A stretch of 64,000 bases of DNA from an uncultured Pelagibacteraceae bacterium (GTDB lineage Bacteria > Pseudomonadota > Alphaproteobacteria > Pelagibacterales > Pelagibacteraceae), in contig CACFJT010000004.1 in the NCBI GenBank assembly GCA_902566705.1, positions 1 to 64,000 on the forward strand, given 5' to 3'. Below the pieces are notes generated by a model, which ran no database searches, had not been told where the DNA came from, and saw only the letters and a program-made list of their open reading frames with translations. Below are positions 19,835 through 28,449 of the stretch, piece after piece; the first letter of the stretch is position 1, and each line of letters opens with the position of its first letter. The position numbers were made by a program, and so were the translations under genes.

Positions 19835-20812
19835 ATGCAATTAAAAATAGAAAAAGGAACTTTTAAAGATTATTCATTAGAAGATATTTCAGAAGCATTA
19901 AGAAAAGGATTGTCTGAAAATTTCAAAAAAGTTGAAGTAGAAGTGGTAGATTGCCCTAATCTTAGAGATTGGGATTGTCCATCAGAAGGAATTAGTGGAA
20001 ATCAAAAAATAATCGATGTTGGTGGAGAGCCTTATATGCATGATCCAAAATTTATTGGTGTGGAATTTGACTATCAAGAAATATCAAAAATGATTGATTC
20101 TGAAAAATCCTATGCTTTAGGGGCCGGATCAGGTGCGATGTCATGTTTAGATGGTCACTGTGGAGAATTAGTTATAAATGAAAATTTAATTACTGATGAG
20201 TCTAAATCAATAATAGCTAGAGTAAGTCCAGACAAAAAATGTATTGTTGAAAAATATTCTGCAAAAAAACACGGTGGACTTGGCAACATTTATTATACAG
20301 ACGGTAAACAAGGAAAAGTTATTAAAATTAAAATCAAAGGTAGAAGTGGAGAACAAGGTTCTTTACCTCAAGCAATTAGGTATTCTTTATCAAAGAATTT
20401 AGAAATTAAAAAAAATGAGCATATGTCTCTCTCAGGTGTATTTAGAGTATTAGATGGAAAAATAAGATCACATGTTCAACCTGATTATAAAGATATAAAA
20501 CATGAGTATTACGACCCAAAACAAATGAAATGTGTGAAAGATTTTCTTCAATTTTATGAACCTGTAGGACCAAAACTACAGTGTTATTCTGTTCTTTGGA
20601 CTGGTGATCCAACTGGAGGTGAATTAAATCTAAGAGAGTCTGGTGAGCATACTCATTTTCATTCTTATAATCACGATAGAGATGCTGGTCATTATCATTT
20701 TGATGTAACACCTAATGAAATAGAATATGAAGGATATTTTAATACTGCAACTGAAGTATACAGAGTAAACAATATTTACAAAGAACTATTAAATAAAAAT
20801 AGTATTGAATAG
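19835..20812 (+). CDS. DUF1907 (C11orf54/PTD012-like) putative zinc-dependent ester/lactone hydrolase
   Basis: Recognised from memory of human C11orf54: VVDCPNL, GGEPY, ALGAGSGA, VEKYS, GKVIKIKIKGRSG, GEHTHFHSYNHDRDAGHYHFDVTPNEIEYEGYF. Confidence 0.85.
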   Translation: MQLKIEKGTFKDYSLEDISEALRKGLSENFKKVEVEVVDCPNLRDWDCPSEGISGNQKIIDVGGEPYMHDPKFIGVEFDYQEISKMIDSEKSYALGAGSGAMSCLDGHCGELVINENLITDESKSIIARVSPDKKCIVEKYSAKKHGGLGNIYYTDGKQGKVIKIKIKGRSGEQGSLPQAIRYSLSKNLEIKKNEHMSLSGVFRVLDGKIRSHVQPDYKDIKHEYYDPKQMKCVKDFLQFYEPVGPKLQCYSVLWTGDPTGGELNLRESGEHTHFHSYNHDRDAGHYHFDVTPNEIEYEGYFNTATEVYRVNNIYKELLNKNSIE

Positions 20813-20839
20813 AAAACTGAATGTGTTTAAATTTATTTA

Positions 20840-21256
20840 ATGAAAAGACAGTTTAAATATCCAAAACACTTCGAAGAACAAAAAAAAATTCCAAAACTAA
20901 CTCAAAAAAGAATTCAACTAGCAGAAATATCACTTGGAGATTTTGAAGGAAGATTAGCTAATGAATTATTGAATTGGTTTTCCTTAACACCACAACATTG
21001 GATAATGTTACACATGGTTATGCTGGCTTATTACAAAAATAAATCAATTACTAAAAATCAATTACTTAAAGTGATTGAAAAATCATATTTGACCTCAAAC
21101 GTTTATATCGATACAGCAATTAAAAAAGGTTACTTTAGAATCATTAGAAACGAGAAAGACAAAAGATCCATTTTTATTTTACCTTCTGTAATTACCATTA
21201 AAACCTTTGAGGAGTTTATTGATAGAAGAGATATTCTTTATAAAGGAATTAAATGA
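20840..21256 (+). CDS. MarR-like winged-helix protein, putative regulator
   Basis: LTPQHWIMLHMVMLAYY..SITKNQLLKVIEKSYLTSNVYIDTAIKKGYFRIIRNEKDKRSIFILPS resembles wHTH plus wing. Confidence 0.55.
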   Translation: MKRQFKYPKHFEEQKKIPKLTQKRIQLAEISLGDFEGRLANELLNWFSLTPQHWIMLHMVMLAYYKNKSITKNQLLKVIEKSYLTSNVYIDTAIKKGYFRIIRNEKDKRSIFILPSVITIKTFEEFIDRRDILYKGIK

Positions 21257-22068
21257 AAAATATCTATACATGGGCTGCTAAACCAGCAAAGCGAACGTTA
21301 ACTGTTCGGGACTTAAAAGCAGCTAAGGGAAAAAGAAAATTTACACAAGTTACTGCGAACAGCATTGAAGAAGCAGAGGCAGCAGAAAAGGCAGGCTTTG
21401 ATATGATTATATCAAACGCAAAAAATATTATTCCTGTAAGAGAAGGTTCAAAAAATTTATTTTTAACGGCAGCTTTAGTATTAAATGAGTTTGTGACTAA
21501 AGATGATATTATGCGTGGGGCTTTTAAAGCTTTAGAAAATGGTGCAGATGCGGTTATGACTCCTAGAAGTATGGATATAGTTGAAATGTTATCTAAGGAA
21601 GACGTTCCAGTAATGGGTCATCTAGGTTTAGTACCAAGAAAATCTACTTGGGTAGGTGGGTTGAGAGCTATAGGTAAAACTGCTGATGAAGCGTATGAAC
21701 TTTTTCTAAAGTTTAAAAGATTAGAAGATGCTGGTGCTTTTTCTGCAGAGTGTGAGGTTATACCTGAAAACGTAATGGGCGAAATTTCAAAGCGTACAGA
21801 TATTGTAACTGTTTCGTTAGGATCAGGTAAAAATGCTGATGTGATGTATTTATTTATGGAAGATATTTGTGGAGACACCGAAAATCCTCCAAGACATTCA
21901 AAAGCATATGGAAATTTATTAGGACTAAAAAATGAGATAAAATTAGAAAGAGTAAAAGCCCTTAAAGCATTTAAAAAAGATTCAATGACAGGTAAATTTC
22001 CGGGTAAGAAACAATCTTCAAACTTAGAAAAAACAAAATTTGAAGAATTTTTAAATCTGTTGGATTAG
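21253..22068 (+). CDS. Divergent PanB-superfamily (ketopantoate hydroxymethyltransferase-like) protein
   Basis: DVPVMGHLGLVPRKSTWVGGLRAIGKT..EAYELFLKFKRLEDAGAFSAECEVIP aligns by eye with PanB; N-terminal catalytic motifs altered. Confidence 0.7.
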   Translation: MKNIYTWAAKPAKRTLTVRDLKAAKGKRKFTQVTANSIEEAEAAEKAGFDMIISNAKNIIPVREGSKNLFLTAALVLNEFVTKDDIMRGAFKALENGADAVMTPRSMDIVEMLSKEDVPVMGHLGLVPRKSTWVGGLRAIGKTADEAYELFLKFKRLEDAGAFSAECEVIPENVMGEISKRTDIVTVSLGSGKNADVMYLFMEDICGDTENPPRHSKAYGNLLGLKNEIKLERVKALKAFKKDSMTGKFPGKKQSSNLEKTKFEEFLNLLD

Positions 22069-22859
22069 TAAGTTGAGGAAACCTCTTTTTTACTGTCTAA
22101 ACCTTTTATTTCTTCTACGATAGATTTTCCTTTAGAATTTAAAATTCTTAAATCAGACGCAATTGTTACAAAATTAAATCCTTTTTTTATCATTTTTGAT
22201 GAGTACTCAGTTGTACCACAATGTATACCCGCAAAAATATTGTTTTTTTTAGCGTGCTCTAAAATTTTTAAAATTTCCGAATAAGCTTTTGTATTTTCTG
22301 GCCTGTCAAAACCTGGTTTTTCATTTAACGCTAAACTTAAATCTGCTGGTCCAATATAGATACCATCTAACCCAGGTGTTAACATAATTTCATCAAGCTT
22401 TTCTAGAGACTCTTTAGTTTCTATCATTGCTAATTTCAATATCTCATCATTAGCATGCTCAGCATAATCAACACCTCCATATATTAACCCTCTAATTGGA
22501 CCAAAACTTCTGTAGCCTTCAGCGGGATACATGCACGCTTGTACAAAATGTTCAGTTTGTTTTCTATTACTTACCATTGGGCAGATAATTCCATAGCAAC
22601 CTGCATCTAAAATTTTCATGATTTGACCAGGTTCATTCCAATTTACTCTAGCTAAAGGAGTTACATTTGTTGAAGATATTGTTTGAAGCATAGGGAGCGC
22701 ATTACTGTAATCTATTAATCCATGTTGCATATCAATTGTTAGAGAGTCCCAACCTTGACCAGACATTCCTTCGATTGATACAGTGCTAGGTATTGCACAC
22801 CAACCATTAATTACAGTTTTTCCTTCCTTCATCATTTGTTTGATCTTATTTTTTCTCAT
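22065..22859 (-). CDS. HpcH/HpaI-family 2-oxo acid aldolase
   Basis: DSLTIDMQHGLIDY, PLARVNWNEPGQIMKILDAGCYGIICPMV, GLDGIYIGPADLSLAL. Confidence 0.92.
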   Translation of the reverse strand: MRKNKIKQMMKEGKTVINGWCAIPSTVSIEGMSGQGWDSLTIDMQHGLIDYSNALPMLQTISSTNVTPLARVNWNEPGQIMKILDAGCYGIICPMVSNRKQTEHFVQACMYPAEGYRSFGPIRGLIYGGVDYAEHANDEILKLAMIETKESLEKLDEIMLTPGLDGIYIGPADLSLALNEKPGFDRPENTKAYSEILKILEHAKKNNIFAGIHCGTTEYSSKMIKKGFNFVTIASDLRILNSKGKSIVEEIKGLDSKKEVSSTY

Positions 22860-22862
22860 TTT

Positions 22863-24305
22863 TTAGATTTTTAATCCCATGTGGGTGTATTTCACATTCA
22901 GATAATCTTTTATTGCACCTGAACCACCTTCGCGACCATAACCAGTTTGTTTTATACCTCCAAAAGGAGCTTCAGCAATAGCAACAACACCTGTATTAAC
23001 AGCAACACAACCAGATTCTAGTTTTTCAGATCCAATATGAGCTTTATCCATAGAATTAGTGTAAAGGTAACTACATAAACCTAAGTCATTATCATTTGCT
23101 CTTTCAATAACTTCATCAAAAGTTTTAAAAGTTAAAATTGGAACTAATGGACCGAAAGGCTCTTCTTTCATTACTGTAAAATTATCTTTTACGTCATCAA
23201 ATACAGTTGGTTCATAATAATATCCTTTATTGAAGCCAGGGGGTCTTTGTCCACCCATCAAAACTTTGGCTCCTTCTTTTTTAGTTGTTTCAACTAATTT
23301 TTCTATTTCTTCCAATCTCTTAGCAGTAGTTAATGGTCCTAAATCTATACCTTCGTCCATACCATTTCCAATTTTTAATTTTTTTGCTCTTTTTACAAAA
23401 GCATTAACAAACTCATCTTTTCTATTTTCTTGAATATAAAATCTATTGGGAGAAATACAGACTTGACCATTATTTCTAAATTTACCGGTTATTGCTATAT
23501 CAGCTACTTTGTTCATATCCACATCTTCACATACAATAAATGGTGAATGTCCACTTAGTTCCATAGTAACTCTCTGAACTTTATCAGCAGCTTTTTTTAA
23601 AATAATTTTTCCAACTCTAGTTGACCCAGTAACTGAAACTTTTTTAATTATATCAGATTCCATTAACTCGTTGGAAACTTCTGCAGGATCACCTGATAAA
23701 AGATTTACTACACCATCTGGTACACCAGCTTCCTTACAGATATTTACTAATTCCATTACAGCTCCAGGAGTAATTACATCTGGCTTACATATAACAGAAC
23801 ATCCAGCAGCTAAAGAAGTTGAAATTTTTCTTGAGGCTAAAACTATTGGAAAATTCCAAGGAACTAGAGCAGCTACCACTCCTACTGGTTGATAATAAAC
23901 ATGTACTCTTGTATCTGGAAATCTACTTTGTTGAGTTTGACCATAAATTCTTTTTGTTTCTTCGGCATTCCATTCAAAAATATCAGCACCGCCACCAACT
24001 TCACCAACAGCTTCTGTAAGTGGTTTTCCTACTTCTAATGTTAACCATTTTGCAAGCACGTCCTTTTTTTTTCTCATTAGATCTGCAATTTTTCTCAGCA
24101 CATAAGCTCTCTGCCATGGCGCAGTATTTTTCCAAACCTCCAAACCTTTTTCTGCTGACTTTAACGCTTTTTGTACCTCAATAGTTGAAGCTTTCGATGC
24201 TTTTCCAATTACTTCTTCAGTTGCAGGATTGATTACTTCATAAGTTTCTTTTTTTTCGGCTTGTTGCCATTTCCCATCAATGAATTGTCCAAATTTTTCG
24301 TACAT
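22863..24305 (-). CDS. NAD(P)-dependent aldehyde dehydrogenase
   Basis: GVVAALVPWNFPI, VTGSTRVGKII, VTMELSGHSPFIV, NNGQVCISPNRF, EEPFGPLVPI. Confidence 0.96.
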   Translation of the reverse strand: MYEKFGQFIDGKWQQAEKKETYEVINPATEEVIGKASKASTIEVQKALKSAEKGLEVWKNTAPWQRAYVLRKIADLMRKKKDVLAKWLTLEVGKPLTEAVGEVGGGADIFEWNAEETKRIYGQTQQSRFPDTRVHVYYQPVGVVAALVPWNFPIVLASRKISTSLAAGCSVICKPDVITPGAVMELVNICKEAGVPDGVVNLLSGDPAEVSNELMESDIIKKVSVTGSTRVGKIILKKAADKVQRVTMELSGHSPFIVCEDVDMNKVADIAITGKFRNNGQVCISPNRFYIQENRKDEFVNAFVKRAKKLKIGNGMDEGIDLGPLTTAKRLEEIEKLVETTKKEGAKVLMGGQRPPGFNKGYYYEPTVFDDVKDNFTVMKEEPFGPLVPILTFKTFDEVIERANDNDLGLCSYLYTNSMDKAHIGSEKLESGCVAVNTGVVAIAEAPFGGIKQTGYGREGGSGAIKDYLNVKYTHMGLKI

Positions 24306-24350
24306 AGATTTTATTTTTAAGTTTACTTAATTAGGTTTTTTAATTTATAA

Positions 24351-24380
24351 ATAGAATTATATATAAAGACTATACATATT
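24351..24380. promoter_or_regulatory. Operator-like element ATAGAATTATATATAAAGACTATACATATT in divergent ALDH/iolD-like intergenic region
   Basis: Near-duplicate of 19774-19804. Confidence 0.45.
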
Positions 24381-24398
24381 AAAAGACAAACATACTTT

Positions 24399-26243
24399 AT
24401 GAAAAAAATTACTATTACATGCGCTCATGCAATCGTAAAATATTTGATAGCTCAAAAAATATTAATTAATGGTAAAAAAGAACCGTTATTTCCAGGTGTC
24501 TTTGGAATTTTTGGACATGGAAATGTTGCTTGTTTAGGTCAAGCACTAGAGGAAAATCAAAAAGAACTGCCAACATATAGAGGGCACCATGAACAAAATA
24601 TGGCTCTTACAGGAATTGGTTATACTAGGGCTAAAAGAAGACAACAAATTTTTGTAGCGACATCTTCTGTTGGGCCTGGTGCAACTAATATGGTCACAGC
24701 TGCAGCAGTTGCCATGAGTAACAGGTTGCCAATTTTATTTTTACCTGGAGACACTTATGCAAACAGAATGCCAGATCCAGTATTGCAACAAGTTGAGCAA
24801 TTTAATAATCCAGGAATAACAGCTAATGATGCGTTTAAACCAGTTACAAGATATTTTGATCGAATAACTAGACCAGAACAGATTATTCAATCATTCCCAG
24901 CAGCAGTTCATACAATGTTAGATCCTGCAGACTGTGGTCCAGCATGTATTGCTTTAAGCCAAGATGTACAAGGTCAAGCCTTTGATTATCCAGAAGAGTT
25001 TTTTAAAGAAAGAGTACATGCAATTAGAAGACCAAGACCAGATGAATTTCAAATTAAAGAGGCAGCAGAAAAAATTAAGTCATCTAAAAATCCAATTATA
25101 ATTTCAGGTGGTGGGGTTTTTTACTCAGATGCAATGGAGGAGTTGAGTCAGTTCGCGATCAAACATAATATACCAGTTACGCAAACTGTAATGGGATATT
25201 CTACAATGAAAAGAGACCATTCTCATTTTGCAGGTCAAATTGGTGGTTTAGGTGGAAAAAATACAAATACTTTAGCAAAAGAAACAGATTTAGCAATCGC
25301 AGTTGGAACCAAACTTGCAGATTTTACAACTGGATCATGGGCAAATTTTGAAAACAAAAATTTTAAACTAGTTTCAATAAATGTATCAAGATTCGATGCT
25401 AACAAACATTTAGCGCAAGCTGTTATTGGAGATGCTAAAGTTTCATTAACAGAGCTTTCACAAGTATTAGGTAATTGGAAAGCTGGAGAAGAATGGAATA
25501 AAAAATCTCAAATTGAACTCAAATCATGGAATGATCATATAGATAAAGAGAGTGCGCCAACAAATCAAGAAGTTCCAAGTTATGTCCAGGTAATTGGTGC
25601 AATTTATAGAAACTCTGACCCAACAGATATAGCAGTTACCGCAGCAGGAGGCTTAGTTGGTGAAGTTGTTCAAGTTTGGAGACCTAGAGAATTAAATACT
25701 CATGAAACAGAGTGGGGTTTTAGTTGTATGAGTTATGAAATTTCAGGAGCACTTGGAATAAAAATGGCAAATCCAGATAAAGAAGTAATTTCTTTTGTAG
25801 GAGATGGCTCTTATCTTTTAAATAACACAGATATTTATTCATCAGTTATTACAAAAAATAAATTAATAATTATAGTTTGTGATAACGGTGGGTTTGCAGT
25901 TATCAATCGACTTCAATTATTTAAAGGTGGTAAAGAATATAATAACTTATTAAAGAGCTCTAATACTCCTGGATTAGTTGATGTTGATTTTGCAAAACAC
26001 GCAGAAAGTATGGGAGCTAAATCAGAACATGTTAATTCAATTTCAGATCTTGAAGCTGCATTTAAAAGAGCAAAAGCATCTGATGTAACATACGTTATTT
26101 CAATTAAAACTCATGCCTATAAGTGGGTTGAGGGTTCTGCTTTTTGGGACAGTCCAACACTTGAAATTCCTAAAACTAAAGAAAATGAAGAGGCTTTAAA
26201 ACTTTATAAAGAAGGAAAAGATAAACAAAGACAAGGCGTATAA
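24399..26243 (+). CDS. iolD: IolD-like ThDP-dependent trihydroxycyclohexane-1,2-dione hydrolase
   Basis: GVFGIFGHGNVACLGQAL, YRGHHEQNMA, GPGATNMVTAAAVAMSNRLPILFLPGDTYANR, VGDGSYLLNNTDIYSSV. Confidence 0.93.
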   Translation: MKKITITCAHAIVKYLIAQKILINGKKEPLFPGVFGIFGHGNVACLGQALEENQKELPTYRGHHEQNMALTGIGYTRAKRRQQIFVATSSVGPGATNMVTAAAVAMSNRLPILFLPGDTYANRMPDPVLQQVEQFNNPGITANDAFKPVTRYFDRITRPEQIIQSFPAAVHTMLDPADCGPACIALSQDVQGQAFDYPEEFFKERVHAIRRPRPDEFQIKEAAEKIKSSKNPIIISGGGVFYSDAMEELSQFAIKHNIPVTQTVMGYSTMKRDHSHFAGQIGGLGGKNTNTLAKETDLAIAVGTKLADFTTGSWANFENKNFKLVSINVSRFDANKHLAQAVIGDAKVSLTELSQVLGNWKAGEEWNKKSQIELKSWNDHIDKESAPTNQEVPSYVQVIGAIYRNSDPTDIAVTAAGGLVGEVVQVWRPRELNTHETEWGFSCMSYEISGALGIKMANPDKEVISFVGDGSYLLNNTDIYSSVITKNKLIIIVCDNGGFAVINRLQLFKGGKEYNNLLKSSNTPGLVDVDFAKHAESMGAKSEHVNSISDLEAAFKRAKASDVTYVISIKTHAYKWVEGSAFWDSPTLEIPKTKENEEALKLYKEGKDKQRQGV

Positions 26244-26249
26244 ATCTTT

Positions 26250-27404
26250 ATGAATAAAATTTTTAAGGTCGGTCTTATAGGCTGTGGTCACATCGCCGAG
26301 ACATACTTTAGAGGGCAACAATATTTTAATAATTTTAAAATAATTGCCTGTGCAGATATTGATCAAAAAGCAGCCGATAAATGTGCAAAATTATACAATA
26401 TTAAATCTAAAACAGTTTCAGAAATCTTAAAAGATAATGAAATAGAAGTTATTTTAAATTTAACAATTCCACAATCTCATTATTCAGTATCAAAAAAAGT
26501 TTTGAACTCAGGTAAACATGTTTATTCAGAAAAACCACTAGCAACTTATTTTGCAAAAGGTAAAGAACTAGTCTCTCTAGCAAAAAAAAATAAACTTTAT
26601 CTTGGAAACGCTCCAGATACATTTTTAGGTGGAGGAATTCAAAAAGCTAGAGAATTAATTGATTCAGATTTGATTGGAGAGATTAAACTTGGTAATGCAA
26701 TTTTCGCATTTCCTGGAGTAGAGTCTTTTCATCCAAAACCTGAGTCTTGGTATAAAAAAGAAGGAGGTCCAGTAATCGATATGGGACCATATTTTTTTAC
26801 AACATTGGTAAATTTACTTGGACCTGCAAAACAAGTTCAAGGAAGAACATTAACTGCTTTTAAAAAGAGAATTTATGGAGTGGGACCTAAAAAAAACAAA
26901 TCATTTAAGGTGGAAACACCTACAACATATTTAGCGACAATCCAATTTCACAGTGGTGCTATAATTCAAGTAACACTCTCATTTGATGTAATTAATCATC
27001 AAAGAAACCATATGGAGCTTTATGGCACAAAAGGATCGATTATTGTTCCAGATCCCAATATGTTTGGGGGTTCTGTTTTTATTTCTGTTACAGAAGGTGG
27101 AAAATGGGGTGAACATAAAACAGACAAGATGCATTTAGGAAAAATAAACATAACCTCATCTAGTGGAAGATCAAATGAAGCTGCTACAAATGCAAACTAT
27201 CGGAGTGTTGGTTTATCTGAAATGTTATATTCTATTCAAAAAAACAAAAAACATAGGTGTTCAGGTGATTTATCTTTACATGTATTAGATATAATCGAGT
27301 CAACCATGAGGGCAGCTAACACAGGGACTCCTCAAAAAATAGAAACAATATGTGATAGACCAAAAAAATTTACTGAAGAAGAAGTAAAAAAAATTTTAAT
27401 TTAG
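26250..27404 (+). CDS. Gfo/Idh/MocA oxidoreductase
   Basis: GLIGCGHIAETYFRG, YSEKPLATYF, GGPVIDMGPYFFTTLVNLLGP. Confidence 0.93.
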   Translation: MNKIFKVGLIGCGHIAETYFRGQQYFNNFKIIACADIDQKAADKCAKLYNIKSKTVSEILKDNEIEVILNLTIPQSHYSVSKKVLNSGKHVYSEKPLATYFAKGKELVSLAKKNKLYLGNAPDTFLGGGIQKARELIDSDLIGEIKLGNAIFAFPGVESFHPKPESWYKKEGGPVIDMGPYFFTTLVNLLGPAKQVQGRTLTAFKKRIYGVGPKKNKSFKVETPTTYLATIQFHSGAIIQVTLSFDVINHQRNHMELYGTKGSIIVPDPNMFGGSVFISVTEGGKWGEHKTDKMHLGKINITSSSGRSNEAATNANYRSVGLSEMLYSIQKNKKHRCSGDLSLHVLDIIESTMRAANTGTPQKIETICDRPKKFTEEEVKKILI

Positions 27405-28427
27405 ATGTCAAAACCAATTGTTATATCTGATCCTTTTCCAAGAACATTGGATCTGATTTTTACAAAAAAAAAATTAAAAGAATTAAAAACAAAATATAAA
27501 GTTTTAATAGCACCTAATAAAAAAAAAAGACAATTTTATGAAAACTATATTAATAAAGCTACTTTCATAATGGGTCAGCCAGACTTAGATAAAAAAATTT
27601 TGTCAAAAGCAAAAAAATTAAAAGCAATAATAAATGTTGAAAGTAATTTTATGAACAATGTTGATTATACTTATTGTTCTCAAAAAGGAATTTATGTAAT
27701 TGCAACCTCTCCAGTATTTTCAAAGCCTGTAGCAGAAATTGCATTAGGAATGACACTTTCTTTGTTAAGAAATATTCATAATGCTCATTTTGATTTTGTA
27801 AAAGGTAAAGAGAAATATGGATTAGAAAGTAATTTAAAAGCATCACTTTTATCAGGAAAAAAAATTGGATTATTAGGATTTGGCGACCTAGCAAAATCGT
27901 TATATCCACTGTTGCTGCCTTTTACTAAAGATATAAATGTTTATGACCCTTGGTTGTCTAAGAACAAAATTAAAAGCTTTGGATTTAATCCAGTTAGCTT
28001 AAATAATATGTTCAAAACGTGCGAAATTATTTACGTATTAGCAGCAGTAACAACTAAAAATAAAAATTTAGTAAACAAACGTTTAATTAATAAAATGAAA
28101 ACAAACTCATTATTTATATTGATGAGTCGAGCAGCAGTTGTAAATTTTAAAGACTTGATCAAGAGAGTTAAAAAGGGAGATATTTATGTAGCTACAGATG
28201 TATTTCCTGAGGAGCCAGTGAGAAAAAATGACCCAATCAGAAAAGTTAAAAATATTTTGTTTTCAGCACACAGAGCTGGAGCTTTGACAGAGGCTTTTTT
28301 TGCTATGGGGGACATAGTTTTAAAGGACATGCATTTAATATCAAAAAATTTAAAACCTAAATTTTGTAAAAAGGCTGAATTAAAGACAGTAGGATTATTA
28401 GCTTCAAAACCAGTTGCAATTAATTGA
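27405..28427 (+). CDS. D-isomer-specific 2-hydroxyacid dehydrogenase-like protein
   Basis: IGLLGFGDLAKSLYPLLLPFTKDINVYDPW, DVFPEEPVRKNDPIRKVKNILFSAHRAG. Confidence 0.88.
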   Translation: MSKPIVISDPFPRTLDLIFTKKKLKELKTKYKVLIAPNKKKRQFYENYINKATFIMGQPDLDKKILSKAKKLKAIINVESNFMNNVDYTYCSQKGIYVIATSPVFSKPVAEIALGMTLSLLRNIHNAHFDFVKGKEKYGLESNLKASLLSGKKIGLLGFGDLAKSLYPLLLPFTKDINVYDPWLSKNKIKSFGFNPVSLNNMFKTCEIIYVLAAVTTKNKNLVNKRLINKMKTNSLFILMSRAAVVNFKDLIKRVKKGDIYVATDVFPEEPVRKNDPIRKVKNILFSAHRAGALTEAFFAMGDIVLKDMHLISKNLKPKFCKKAELKTVGLLASKPVAIN

Positions 28428-28449
28428 TATTTTAATAATTTTATAATTT

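Noticed and set aside
20442-20711. 89-aa minus-strand ORF opposite the DUF1907 gene
   Set aside because: Low-complexity shadow (N/H/L rich) of the His-rich coding strand.
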